Positions 20,727-29,591 of a stretch of 64,000 nt of DNA are shown in pieces. Under the pieces are notes generated by a model. The model ran no database searches. It was not told the DNA's origin and worked only from the letters and a program-made list of their open reading frames with translations. The stretch is from Brenneria roseae subsp. roseae. Lineage in GTDB: Bacteria; Pseudomonadota; Gammaproteobacteria; Enterobacterales; Enterobacteriaceae. The position numbers and the translations under genes were made by a program. Every line of letters begins with the position of its first letter. Position 1 is the stretch's first letter. The stretch is taken from the NCBI RefSeq assembly GCF_003115845.1, contig NZ_KZ819024.1:1-64000 (forward strand), given 5' to 3'.

Positions 20727-22106
20727 ATGGAACTGTCAACACAAGCGCTAAGCACCCCGGCACACCCGTTTGTCGAGTTTGATGCACAATACGGTGTATT
20801 TGAATCGCTTGACGATGCCGTTAACGCCGCGGCTCTGGCCCAGAAGCGATTGGATAACGTTGTCTTGCGTCAAAGCGTAATCGCGGCAATCCGCCAGGCC
20901 GGAGAGCGGTATGCTCAGGTACTGGCGGAGATGGCCGTAGCAGAAACCGGCATGGGCCGGGTGGTCGACAAATACGCCAAAAACGTGTCTCAGGCACGCA
21001 GCACGCCGGGAACGGAAAGCCTGTCGGCGAAAGTCGTGACCGGAGACAATGGGCTGACGCTGATTGAAAACGCGCCCTGGGGCGTGGTTGCCTCGGTCAC
21101 GCCCTCGACGAATCCGGCGGCAACCGTGATCAATAATGCCATCAGTATGATTGCGGCAGGCAATAGCATCGTTTTTGCTCCCCATCCCTCGGCGAAAAAA
21201 GTTTCGTTGCACACCATAAGCCTGTTGAACAAAGCGATCGTCGCGGCGGGAGGACCGGAGAACCTGCTGGTGACCGTGGAGGATCCCAATATTGAAACGG
21301 CCCAGCGCCTGTTCCGCCATCCCGGTATCAGCCTGCTGGTCGTCACCGGCGGTGAAGCGGTAGTGGAAGCGGCGCGTAAACACACTGACAAACGGCTTAT
21401 CGCCGCCGGTGCCGGCAATCCGCCGGTTGTCGTGGACGAAACCGCCGATATTCACCGGGCCGCGCGGGCGATTGTTCGTGGCGCATCTTTTGACAACAAT
21501 ATCATCTGCGTTGATGAGAAAGTCGTGATCGTCGTTGACAGCGTTGCTGATGAGCTGCTGGCAGAAATGCAGAGATATCAGGCCGTGTTATTGGATGACG
21601 AACAGGTAAAACAGCTGCTGCCTGTCTTACTCACCGATATTGATGAGAATGGCAGAGGGCGGGTCAGCCGCGATTGGGTCGGACGCGATGCATCAAAAAT
21701 CGCGGCGGCGATTGGATTGCACGTCGGCGAACAGACTCGCCTGCTTCTGGCAGAGACCGACGCAAACCACCCGTTTGCCATCACGGAAATGATGATGCCG
21801 GTCCTTCCGGTGGTGCGCGTGAGTAATGTGCAGGAAGCCATTGAGCTGGCTGTGCGTCTGGAAGGCGGCTGCCGTCACACCGCAGCAATGCATTCGACCA
21901 ATATCAATAACCTGCACAAAATGGCCAGCGCTATCAATACCAGTATTTTTGTGAAGAACGGCCCCTGTATCGCGGGGTTGGGTTTGGGCGGCGAAGGCTG
22001 TACCTCCATGACCATTTCAACGCCCACCGGGGAAGGCGTGACGTCAGCGCGCACATTTGTGCGTATACGTCGTTGCGTGATGGTGGATATGTTTCGTATC
22101 GTTTAA
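20727..22106 (+). CDS. eutE: CoA-acylating aldehyde dehydrogenase, EutE-like
   Basis: Oxidises acetaldehyde (or another short aldehyde) to its acyl-CoA with NAD+ and CoA. The 459 aa are very similar to E. coli EutE throughout the core. The catalytic cysteine is C261 in FDNNIICVDEK, and the nucleotide region VTPSTNPAATVINN is intact. The difference is the N-terminus: E. coli EutE begins with an amphipathic helix that targets it to the microcompartment, while this protein has an unrelated, proline-containing stretch (MELSTQALSTPAHPFVEFD). No shell or ethanolamine-lyase genes are in the window. It is followed by a eutR-like regulator. It may act as a free cytosolic enzyme. Family assignment is firm; the physiological substrate is not. 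Confidence 0.88.
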   Translation: MELSTQALSTPAHPFVEFDAQYGVFESLDDAVNAAALAQKRLDNVVLRQSVIAAIRQAGERYAQVLAEMAVAETGMGRVVDKYAKNVSQARSTPGTESLSAKVVTGDNGLTLIENAPWGVVASVTPSTNPAATVINNAISMIAAGNSIVFAPHPSAKKVSLHTISLLNKAIVAAGGPENLLVTVEDPNIETAQRLFRHPGISLLVVTGGEAVVEAARKHTDKRLIAAGAGNPPVVVDETADIHRAARAIVRGASFDNNIICVDEKVVIVVDSVADELLAEMQRYQAVLLDDEQVKQLLPVLLTDIDENGRGRVSRDWVGRDASKIAAAIGLHVGEQTRLLLAETDANHPFAITEMMMPVLPVVRVSNVQEAIELAVRLEGGCRHTAAMHSTNINNLHKMASAINTSIFVKNGPCIAGLGLGGEGCTSMTISTPTGEGVTSARTFVRIRRCVMVDMFRIV

Positions 22107-22202
22107 GAATCAATGAAAGCCACGTTGCCGCCGCCGTCAACCGCGTGCGGCAACCAAAGATAACGTATCGGCTCGACAATAACGCCCGGACATGGGGTTA
22201 TG

Positions 22203-22214
22203 TGATACGTATCA
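22203..22214. promoter_or_regulatory. Palindrome upstream of eutR-like gene
   Basis: TGATACGTATCA, a perfect 12-bp palindrome ending 26 bp before the eutR-like ATG. A possible operator; no known regulator's consensus is recognised. A further inverted repeat, GTTGCCGC/GCGGCAAC (22124-22131 and 22147-22154), lies after the eutE stop but has no U-run. Confidence 0.3.
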
Positions 22215-22240
22215 TATTGTTTTATTGGAGGTAAGCGCAC

Positions 22241-23281
22241 ATGAGGACAGGTAACCTTACCCAGCTACACCATCTTGATGCTCTGGTTTCTCCTCCAGAA
22301 AAGATGTTGTCTTCCTTGAGCGAGGCTCAAAACATACATCAGTATTCAACTCAGGACGTTTACACACAATCCTGTTCCATTACGGCCTGGCAACAGCTTT
22401 ACGATCAGGTTTCGCCAGGTCATTTCCACGGAGAGCTTCAGGAGTTGCTGTTAGACGGCGTTCAACTCTGTCATGAATATACCAATCTCGCATTACGCCA
22501 GTCCTGCATGGTATGGCCGGGCTCTTTCTGGTTCGGCATTCCCGCTGCTCAGGAAAGCATGGGGTTTATTGGCTCACAGCAATTAGACAAATGTTCTATT
22601 GCCGTCAGTCCCGGCGGCAAAGAGTTTGAGTTAACGACGCCCGATGATTTTTCCATTATGGGAGTGGTGATCTCTCACGATGTACTCTATCAGTATATCG
22701 ACGCGTTGAATGACCCTGAATGGTTGACCCAGCGCTTGAATCAGGGAACCGCGTTGATGATGGATCCCCACAAAAAAGCAACGCTCTGCGCTTTTATTCG
22801 TCACGCGCTCGGATATGGCTGCCACTCCCCGCAATTGATGAAACAAAAGAATGCGGGAAAAGTGCTCAAACATAACCTGCTGACAACGCTCATTTCCTTT
22901 CTGGAAAACGTACAACCCTCTTCCGATCGGGCACAGAACAGAAATCACCGGAAACTGATCTCTTTTGCGCGTGAATACGTGCTGAACCAAACGTCAGAAC
23001 CGGTGACCGTTCTCGAGTTATGCCGACAACTGCATGTCAGCCGGCGTACATTACAAAATACCTTTCACAGCGAATTGGGGATAGGGCCTAATGCATGGCT
23101 TAAAATCATCCGCCTCAATGCGGTACGCCGTGAACTCACCAGTCCATACTCCCAGCACCACACCGTTCAGGATGCGGCAATGCAATGGGGGTTCTGGCAT
23201 TTGGGGCAATTCTCCAGCGATTACCAGAAATTATTCAACGAGAAACCGTCATTAACGCTACGACGACGTTTGCAGCATTAA
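22241..23281 (+). CDS. eutR: AraC-family regulator, EutR-like
   Basis: A 346-aa transcription factor close to E. coli EutR (350 aa), which activates the eut operon in response to ethanolamine plus cobalamin. The N-terminal sensor region shares WQQxYDQ, FHGE, LALRQSC and FWFGIPA with EutR. The C-terminal AraC DNA-binding domain (about residues 240-345) has SEPVTVLELCRQLHVSRRTLQ and a second helix-turn-helix near TVQDAAMQWGFWHLGQFSSDYQKLF. A strong ribosome-binding site (TTGGAGG) precedes the ATG. It lies 134 bp after the eutE-like gene and 4 bp from convergent cysH. Its natural target may be the adjacent eutE. Confidence 0.9.
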   Translation: MRTGNLTQLHHLDALVSPPEKMLSSLSEAQNIHQYSTQDVYTQSCSITAWQQLYDQVSPGHFHGELQELLLDGVQLCHEYTNLALRQSCMVWPGSFWFGIPAAQESMGFIGSQQLDKCSIAVSPGGKEFELTTPDDFSIMGVVISHDVLYQYIDALNDPEWLTQRLNQGTALMMDPHKKATLCAFIRHALGYGCHSPQLMKQKNAGKVLKHNLLTTLISFLENVQPSSDRAQNRNHRKLISFAREYVLNQTSEPVTVLELCRQLHVSRRTLQNTFHSELGIGPNAWLKIIRLNAVRRELTSPYSQHHTVQDAAMQWGFWHLGQFSSDYQKLFNEKPSLTLRRRLQH

Positions 23282-23285
23282 CGCG

Positions 23286-24020
23286 TCATCCTTCGTGCAG
23301 TCCGCATTCGCGTTTGAGCCCAAAAAATCGCGTTTCTTCCTCGCTCATTCCCGGTTTCCATTTACGGGTGGTATGCGTATCCCCCACGGACAAGTAGCCC
23401 TGATCCCACAGCGGGTGATAGCGTAAGCCGTTTTGCTTCAGGTATTGGTAAACCTGACGATTGTCCCAGTCGATAATCGGCAGGAATTTAAATACGCCGC
23501 GCTGAAGCGCCAGAACCGGCAGATGCCCACGGCTGCCGGATTGCTCCCGCCGCAACCCGGCAAACCACGTCTGCGCGTTGAGTTCGCTCAACGCGCGATT
23601 CATGGGTTCGACCTTGTTTATCTGGTTGTACTGTTCAATGCCTTCAACCCCCTGCTCCCATAGCTTACCGTAACGCGCTTCCTGCCACGCGGGTGACAGA
23701 GCGGCACGATACACTTTCAGATTCAGCTTCAGTTGATCGGTCAGCGCATCAATAAACTGGTAGGTTTCCGGAAAAAGATAGCCGGTATCCGTCAGAATGA
23801 CCGGGATATCCGGTCGTCGCTGTGTCACTAAATGCAGCGACACCGCCGCCTGAATCCCAAAGCTGGAGGAAAGCACATATTCCCCCGGCAGATGCTCCAG
23901 CGCCCAACTGACCCTTTCCTGCGCAGACAACGACTCAAGCCGCTCATTCACGGCAGCCAGCGCGGCACTCTGCTCCGCTTTCGGCAAGGCATTAAGCGCG
24001 TCAAGATTAAATTCAGACAT
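23286..24020 (-). CDS. cysH: Phosphoadenosine phosphosulfate (PAPS) reductase
   Basis: Reduces PAPS to sulfite and 3',5'-ADP with thioredoxin. The protein is 244 aa with the PP-loop-like region [13 protein letters not shown] near residue 52 and the C-terminal catalytic motif ECGLHEG, whose cysteine attacks PAPS. It lacks the extra cysteine pairs of iron-sulfur APS reductases, so it is of the PAPS type. It is the last gene of cysJIH, 12 bp after cysI. Confidence 0.96.
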   Translation of the reverse strand: MSEFNLDALNALPKAEQSAALAAVNERLESLSAQERVSWALEHLPGEYVLSSSFGIQAAVSLHLVTQRRPDIPVILTDTGYLFPETYQFIDALTDQLKLNLKVYRAALSPAWQEARYGKLWEQGVEGIEQYNQINKVEPMNRALSELNAQTWFAGLRREQSGSRGHLPVLALQRGVFKFLPIIDWDNRQVYQYLKQNGLRYHPLWDQGYLSVGDTHTTRKWKPGMSEEETRFFGLKRECGLHEG

Positions 24021-24032
24021 CAGGATCTCCTG

Positions 24033-25766
24033 TCAGTCATAAAAATCGCGGGCGGGATCCAGCACCGGTTTGATAATGTTGGTACGGATGGTGAAATCGC
24101 CAAAACCTTCATTATCGCGACGATCTTTCGCCCAGAGGCCAATCAGCCGATCAATTTCGGCCAGGATCTCGGTTTCATTAATATTCTCGCGATACATGCG
24201 CGGAATACGCGTTCCCTCACGGTTGCCGCCCAGATGCAGGTTATAGCGTCCAATCGCTTTCCCCACCAGGCCGATTTCGGCCAGCAACGCACGACCACAG
24301 CCGTTCGGGCATCCCGTTACGCGCAGCACGATATGCTCATCGCCCACGCCATGCCGCTGCATGATATTTTCAACCCTGGTGACGAATGTCGGCAGGAAAC
24401 GTTCCGCTTCCGCCATCGCCAGCGGACAGGTTGGAAACGATACGCAGGCCATGGAGTTTTTACGCTGCTCGGTCACGCCATCATCAATCAGACCGTGTTC
24501 GCGCGCCAGGGCTTCAATCTTCGCTTTGCTACGCGCGGAGACACCGGCAACGATCAGATTCTGGTTTGCCGTCAAACGGAAATCGCCCTTATGAATTTTA
24601 GCAATTTCCGCCAGACCGGTTTTCAGCGGACGCCCCGGATAATCCAGAATACGGCCATTCTCGATAAACAGCGTCAAATGCCATTTGTTATCAATACCTT
24701 TAACCCAGCCGATGCGATCGCCGCGCCCGGTGAATTCATACGGACGAATCGCCTCAAATTTCACCCCGGCTCGCTTTTCCACTTCCTGTTTGAACGTCTC
24801 AACACCAACGCGCTCCAGCGTGTACTTGGTTTTAGCGTTCTTACGGTTGGTACGATTGCCCCAGTCGCGCTGGGTCGTGACCACCGCTTCCGCAACCGCC
24901 AGCGTATGCTCAACGGCAATGTAGCCCAGCTCACTGGCCGTGCGCGCATAGGTTGCCTTATCACCGTGCGCAATCGACAGCCCGCCGCCAACCAGCACAT
25001 TGAACCCGACCAGACGGCCATTGTCGGCAATCGCCACAAAGTTGAGATCGTTGGCATGCAGGTCCACATCGTTCTGCGGCGGGATCACCACGGTGGTCTT
25101 AAACTTACGCGGCAGATAGGTCGCCCCCAAAATCGGCTCTTCGTCCGTGGTGGCGACCTTCTCCTGATCCAGCCAGATTTCGGCATAGGCGCGGGTACGC
25201 GGCAGCAAGTGCTCAGAGATCTTCTTCGCCCATTCATAGGCTTGCTGGTGTAGTTCGGATTCCACCGGATTCGAGGTACACAGCACATTACGGTTCACAT
25301 CATTGGCGGTCGCCAGCGAATCCAGCCCTACGCTGTTCAGCAACTGGTGCGCGGGTTTCACATTTGACTTCAGGATGCCGTGAAACTGGAACGTCTGGCG
25401 GTTGGTCAGACGGATACTGCCGTACAACGTATTTTCAGCCGCAAATTTATCAATGCCCAACCACTGTTTTGGCGTGATCACTCCGCCGGGCAAACGGCAG
25501 CGCAGCATCATCGCATGCCGGGGTTCCAGTTTCTGCTCGGCACGCTCGGCACGGATATCGCGATCGTCCTGCTGATACATTCCGTGGAAACGGATCAGTA
25601 AAAAGTTGTCGCCATTGAAGCCGCCGGTCAGGCCATCCGTCAGGTCTTCGGCTATCGTACCGCGTAAAAAGTCACTTTCCCGTTTCAGACGTTCGGCATC
25701 AGCGAGTTTCCCTTCTACCACTAATGGGCCGGGATGTTTTTCACTTACAGATAATTTTTCGCTCAT
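24033..25766 (-). CDS. cysI: Sulfite reductase hemoprotein beta-component
   Basis: Carries the siroheme-[4Fe-4S] centre that reduces sulfite to sulfide in the cytosol. The protein is 577 aa (E. coli 570). The four cluster cysteines appear as [10 protein letters not shown] and GCPNGCGR in the C-terminal third; [12 protein letters not shown] near residue 127 lies in the siroheme/sulfite pocket. The start codon overlaps the cysJ stop by one base (TAATG), so the two are probably translationally coupled. Confidence 0.96.
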   Translation of the reverse strand: MSEKLSVSEKHPGPLVVEGKLADAERLKRESDFLRGTIAEDLTDGLTGGFNGDNFLLIRFHGMYQQDDRDIRAERAEQKLEPRHAMMLRCRLPGGVITPKQWLGIDKFAAENTLYGSIRLTNRQTFQFHGILKSNVKPAHQLLNSVGLDSLATANDVNRNVLCTSNPVESELHQQAYEWAKKISEHLLPRTRAYAEIWLDQEKVATTDEEPILGATYLPRKFKTTVVIPPQNDVDLHANDLNFVAIADNGRLVGFNVLVGGGLSIAHGDKATYARTASELGYIAVEHTLAVAEAVVTTQRDWGNRTNRKNAKTKYTLERVGVETFKQEVEKRAGVKFEAIRPYEFTGRGDRIGWVKGIDNKWHLTLFIENGRILDYPGRPLKTGLAEIAKIHKGDFRLTANQNLIVAGVSARSKAKIEALAREHGLIDDGVTEQRKNSMACVSFPTCPLAMAEAERFLPTFVTRVENIMQRHGVGDEHIVLRVTGCPNGCGRALLAEIGLVGKAIGRYNLHLGGNREGTRIPRMYRENINETEILAEIDRLIGLWAKDRRDNEGFGDFTIRTNIIKPVLDPARDFYD

Positions 25767-27604
25767 TAGTACACATCTCGCTGATAACGGCGCTCAAGGC
25801 GCAGATCACTTAAAAATTCGTCGGCTTGCTCGATATCCATGCCACCGTGCTCAACCACCACGTCCAGTAATGCCTGTTCGACATCTTTCGCCATTCGGTT
25901 GGCGTCGCCACAGACATACAGGTGAGCTCCCTCCTGGAGCCAGCGCCAGACTTCCGCGCCTTTTTCCCGCAGTTTATCCTGCACATACACCTTGTGCGCC
26001 TGATCGCGTGACCACGCCAAATCAATGTTGGTCAGCAAGCCGTCTTTTACGTAGCGCTGCCATTCAACCTGATACAAGAAATCTTCGGTAAAGTGCGGAT
26101 TGCCGAAAAACAACCAGTTTTTGCCTTCCGCTCCCTCGGCCTCACGCTGCTGCATAAAAGCGCGGAACGGCGCAATCCCCGTCCCCGGGCCAATCATGAT
26201 GACCGGCGTTTCCGGGTTGACGGGCAGACGGAAATTGTCGTTATATTCGATAAATACCCGAATCTCATCGTCTTCGTTCAGGCGGTCGGCCAGATAGCTG
26301 GAAGCACCGCCCGCCCGCGCCCGGCCATCGATGTCATAGCGCACGACGCCAACCGTAATATGCACTTCACTTTCCACTTCGGCCTGTGAAGACGCGATGG
26401 AATACAAACGCGGCGTCAGCGGGCGCAGCAGACCGATCAACTGCTCGGCCATGAGTTCCACCGGCGCCTGGCGCACCATGTCCACCAACGGTGTTCGCTG
26501 GGCAAACTGCTGTAGCACGGATTTATCGCTCACCAGCGCCAGCAATGTTTCATCACGGGACAGCGCGGCATATTTTTCAACAATCGGTGCGGTGTTCTGC
26601 GTCAGTTCAAAGTGGCTTTTCAGCGCCTGCGATAGCGGTAGCGTTTTTCCTTCAACGTTCACCGGTTCATCGCCTTTCAACCATAGCAGTTCGAGAATTT
26701 CCTGCACCAGCGCGGGATCGTTATCAAACCACACGCCCAGCGCATCGCCAGGCTGGTAACGCAAGCCGGAATCGCCCAGATCGATCTCGATATGACGTAC
26801 ATCTTTTTCTGAGTTACGTCCGGTAATTTTCTGATTCACCGACAATGTGGCGTGCAAAGGAGCAGTCTTGCTATAGGGGCTGCTGGTAATTTCATCCAGC
26901 GCGCCGCGGGTGCTGGCCTGTACCGCGGCCTCACTCTGCGCGGGCAGCCGCGCCTGCAAGAGATCCACCAGTTGGCGCCGCCACTGTTCCGCCGCCGCCT
27001 GATAATCCACATCGGCATCCACGCGCTCCAGCAGTCGTTCCGCCCCCAGTTCGGCAAGGCGGCGATCAAAATCCTTCCCCGCCTTGCTGAAAAATTCATA
27101 TGAGGTATCGCCCAGCCCCAAAACAGCGAACGCGGTATCGTTCAACTGCGGCGCTTTTTTGGAAAACAGGAATTTGTGCAAGGCAACGGCTTCTTCCGGC
27201 GGCTCCCCTTCTCCCTGGGTCGACGTCACGATCAGCAGCAGCTTTTCCTGACCGATTTGTTTGAATTTATAGTCGCCCGCGTTAACCAGATTGACCGTCA
27301 GTTTCGCCGCCAGCAGATCGTCACGCAGTTGCTCGGCAACCCGACGGGCATTGCCGGTTTGAGACGCGGAAATCAGGGTGATACCAGGAACCGGCGCGGC
27401 GGTTGCCGCCGGTGAGCCCGCGCTGGCGGAGCCCGTCGCGATGCCTGATGGCGATTGTTCTGTCGGCTGTTGCAGCAGCCCCCAAAAATAACCGGACAAC
27501 CAGGCAAGCTGCGCAGGCGAAAAATCACCGGTTGCCGCCTGCAAACGCGTTAATTGATCCGCACTCAACGGGAGCAACGAAGTAGGAGAAACCGGAGTTT
27601 TCAT
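25766..27604 (-). CDS. cysJ: Sulfite reductase [NADPH] flavoprotein alpha-component
   Basis: The FAD/FMN flavoprotein that passes electrons from NADPH to CysI. The flavodoxin domain begins near residue 75 ([14 protein letters not shown]). The FAD- and NADP-binding ferredoxin-reductase domains follow ([35 protein letters not shown]) and the protein ends RRYQRDVY. The frame is open to 27703, but the conserved start ([16 protein letters not shown]) fits the ATG at 27604, giving 612 aa (E. coli 599). The Shine-Dalgarno is weak and distant. First gene of cysJIH, presumably CysB-activated. Confidence 0.95.
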   Translation of the reverse strand: MKTPVSPTSLLPLSADQLTRLQAATGDFSPAQLAWLSGYFWGLLQQPTEQSPSGIATGSASAGSPAATAAPVPGITLISASQTGNARRVAEQLRDDLLAAKLTVNLVNAGDYKFKQIGQEKLLLIVTSTQGEGEPPEEAVALHKFLFSKKAPQLNDTAFAVLGLGDTSYEFFSKAGKDFDRRLAELGAERLLERVDADVDYQAAAEQWRRQLVDLLQARLPAQSEAAVQASTRGALDEITSSPYSKTAPLHATLSVNQKITGRNSEKDVRHIEIDLGDSGLRYQPGDALGVWFDNDPALVQEILELLWLKGDEPVNVEGKTLPLSQALKSHFELTQNTAPIVEKYAALSRDETLLALVSDKSVLQQFAQRTPLVDMVRQAPVELMAEQLIGLLRPLTPRLYSIASSQAEVESEVHITVGVVRYDIDGRARAGGASSYLADRLNEDDEIRVFIEYNDNFRLPVNPETPVIMIGPGTGIAPFRAFMQQREAEGAEGKNWLFFGNPHFTEDFLYQVEWQRYVKDGLLTNIDLAWSRDQAHKVYVQDKLREKGAEVWRWLQEGAHLYVCGDANRMAKDVEQALLDVVVEHGGMDIEQADEFLSDLRLERRYQRDVY

Positions 27605-27820
27605 TATGATCGCTAATTCCTTGTCTTTGTAGCCGCTACTAATGCAAATAAGTGAAATAAAAAGATGAGTGGCACATAAGGTTAACCATCCGCATCTTAA
27701 CAATTAAAGAAATGATGGACATATCAAATAACCAAAATGACTAAATGGTTTTTCTGATAATCCTTATTGCTTAAAGTGTTATAGGTCACATTTTACTGCG
27801 CTGATGATTTGAATGATTCC

Positions 27821-27842
27821 AGCGCCATTCCGAATGGGCGCT
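27821..27842. promoter_or_regulatory. Imperfect palindrome in the cysJ / 564-aa gene intergenic region
   Basis: AGCGCCATTC-C-GAATGGGCGCT, an inverted repeat with a single inserted G. It ends at a TATACT (27842-27847) that could be a -10 for the rightward gene, which has no good -35, as expected of an activated promoter. It could instead belong to cysJ control. No known consensus is recognised. Confidence 0.3.
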
Positions 27843-27885
27843 ATACTCGCGATCAACACTCAGGTGACGGATGGAATAATCAAAG

Positions 27886-29580
27886 ATGTGGCAACGCCGC
27901 GCGCTGGAATTGAATACTCAGGACATCTGGCATTGGGATCGCGTTATTGAGGTCGTGACGTATGCCCGCCAGCAGGGATTCAACACGCTGGTGCTGGGAT
28001 CGGCGGATTTACTGGACAAACTGGTGACACCGAAAGCGTATAACCATGCCCGTTTCGACGATCGCATCAGCAGCCAGCAGCGCTCGCGCTGTATTTATCT
28101 GAATCAGGTGGCGGCCTACTGCCATGAACAGGGGCTGACATTCTATCTGCAATGTAAAGAGCTGTCGTTTCCTACCGAACTGCTATTGCATCATCCGGAA
28201 TTGCTGGACGACGAGCACAGCCTCCGGATGGATACCGATTTCTGGTGCGAGTATCTGTCTGCCAAAGTCGAGCTGCTGCTGCAACAGATCCCGCGTTTAA
28301 GCGGTCTGTTGCTGGCCATCTCCAACAGCGATAGTCTGCTGCGCTTTTCTGCCCCTTCGGGGGATGAGATGAACGGACTGACGCCCGCCGCCGCACACTG
28401 GCCGCCGGAATCTGACAGCGAACAGATCTATCATCGGCTATTTTCCGCCGTGGCGCGGGTAATGCACTATCACCAGCGTCATTTGGTGCTACGCGCGTTC
28501 CCCGCCAGTCATGATGATATCAGCAATGTGCTCAATGCCATGAGTGCGCTGCCTGAGTTTGTTTCCGTGGCAATAAAGATGACGCCGGAGCGTTTCTGGC
28601 CTGAGTTTCCCAACAATCCGGCCTTGTTGGAGGTCAGCGGACGCGAAATCTGGGTGGAGCTGGATTTGGCCGGGGAAGAGGTCTGCTGGGGCAATCTGCC
28701 GTTTATCCGTTATACCGAAGTACAAGGCCGGTTGCTGTGGTGTCAGGAAAAAAACCCCGCCATTGCCAGCGTGCTTTGCCGTATCAGTTGGGAAGGCGTC
28801 GATAACCACAGCGTGTTGGGAACGCTGAGCGAATTCACGCTGTTCGCCTGTGCCAGATTACTGAGTAAAAATGCGCCCCCCACCAGCGAAGCCACCCTTT
28901 TCGGCCAATGGCTGGCCGAACGCTATCAGTGGCAACCGGACGATGCCGCGCGACAGGCGATGCTCGCTTTACTGGAACAGGCTCATCAGGCGATTTCACT
29001 ATCGCTGTATGCCCGCCACCATGTTTTTCACCGTCACAGTATGTTGCCGACCAGCTACGGTCAGGCGATCTGGAGCCTGTATGGGCAGTTGAACCGTAAT
29101 CACTGGCTGCCGGGATCGGGACGGGATATCACCTTCGATCCGCAGCAGTCCGAACTGGCCGCGCAAAACCTGTACCAGATTGCCAAAGAGAAAGATCTCG
29201 CCTGGCAGTTGGCGGAACAGTGTCAGCAGGCTGCCCTGCAATTTACCCGCGAGTACACGATGCCAGATGCGCTGAGACAGCGTTGGTTACAGGAGTGGCG
29301 AGGACTGGCGCTGTATTGCCGTGCGTTTGTGCATGCGCAGAAAGCGTTTTTTACGCTCCATTACTGCAAACTGGTGGAAAATAACTGGACGCTACGGGAA
29401 ATCGGCAAAACCAACATTCAGGCGCTGTATGGACTCGGGCATGAGATGGATGATTTTTGCCTGCAACACCGGGATTACCCGGTGAGTATGCATGTCATGT
29501 TCGATGCCGAACGCCCCCGTTCACTGGCTGACAGCCTGCAAGAACAGCTGACGGCGTTGGCGAACAGCACCGGTAAATGA
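27886..29580 (+). CDS. Uncharacterised cytosolic protein, glycosidase-like TIM barrel
   Basis: I do not recognise this 564-aa protein as a named enzyme. There is no signal peptide or membrane segment. The N-terminus (WHWDRVIEVVTYARQQGFNTLVLGS) resembles the first strands of TIM-barrel glycosidases such as hexosaminidases and alpha-glucuronidases. The middle has WVELDLAGEEVCWGNLPF and RISWEGVDNHSVLG. A region near residues 320-350 (LFACARLLSKNAPPTSEATLFGQWLAERY) recalls GH67-type alpha-glucuronidases. The C-terminal 200 residues look helical. It ends 12 bp from the convergent TogB-like gene and lies near a GH28 gene, so an intracellular role on pectin-derived oligosaccharides is a reasonable guess, not a finding. 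Confidence 0.55.
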   Translation: MWQRRALELNTQDIWHWDRVIEVVTYARQQGFNTLVLGSADLLDKLVTPKAYNHARFDDRISSQQRSRCIYLNQVAAYCHEQGLTFYLQCKELSFPTELLLHHPELLDDEHSLRMDTDFWCEYLSAKVELLLQQIPRLSGLLLAISNSDSLLRFSAPSGDEMNGLTPAAAHWPPESDSEQIYHRLFSAVARVMHYHQRHLVLRAFPASHDDISNVLNAMSALPEFVSVAIKMTPERFWPEFPNNPALLEVSGREIWVELDLAGEEVCWGNLPFIRYTEVQGRLLWCQEKNPAIASVLCRISWEGVDNHSVLGTLSEFTLFACARLLSKNAPPTSEATLFGQWLAERYQWQPDDAARQAMLALLEQAHQAISLSLYARHHVFHRHSMLPTSYGQAIWSLYGQLNRNHWLPGSGRDITFDPQQSELAAQNLYQIAKEKDLAWQLAEQCQQAALQFTREYTMPDALRQRWLQEWRGLALYCRAFVHAQKAFFTLHYCKLVENNWTLREIGKTNIQALYGLGHEMDDFCLQHRDYPVSMHVMFDAERPRSLADSLQEQLTALANSTGK

Positions 29581-29591
29581 GCGTTGTATGG

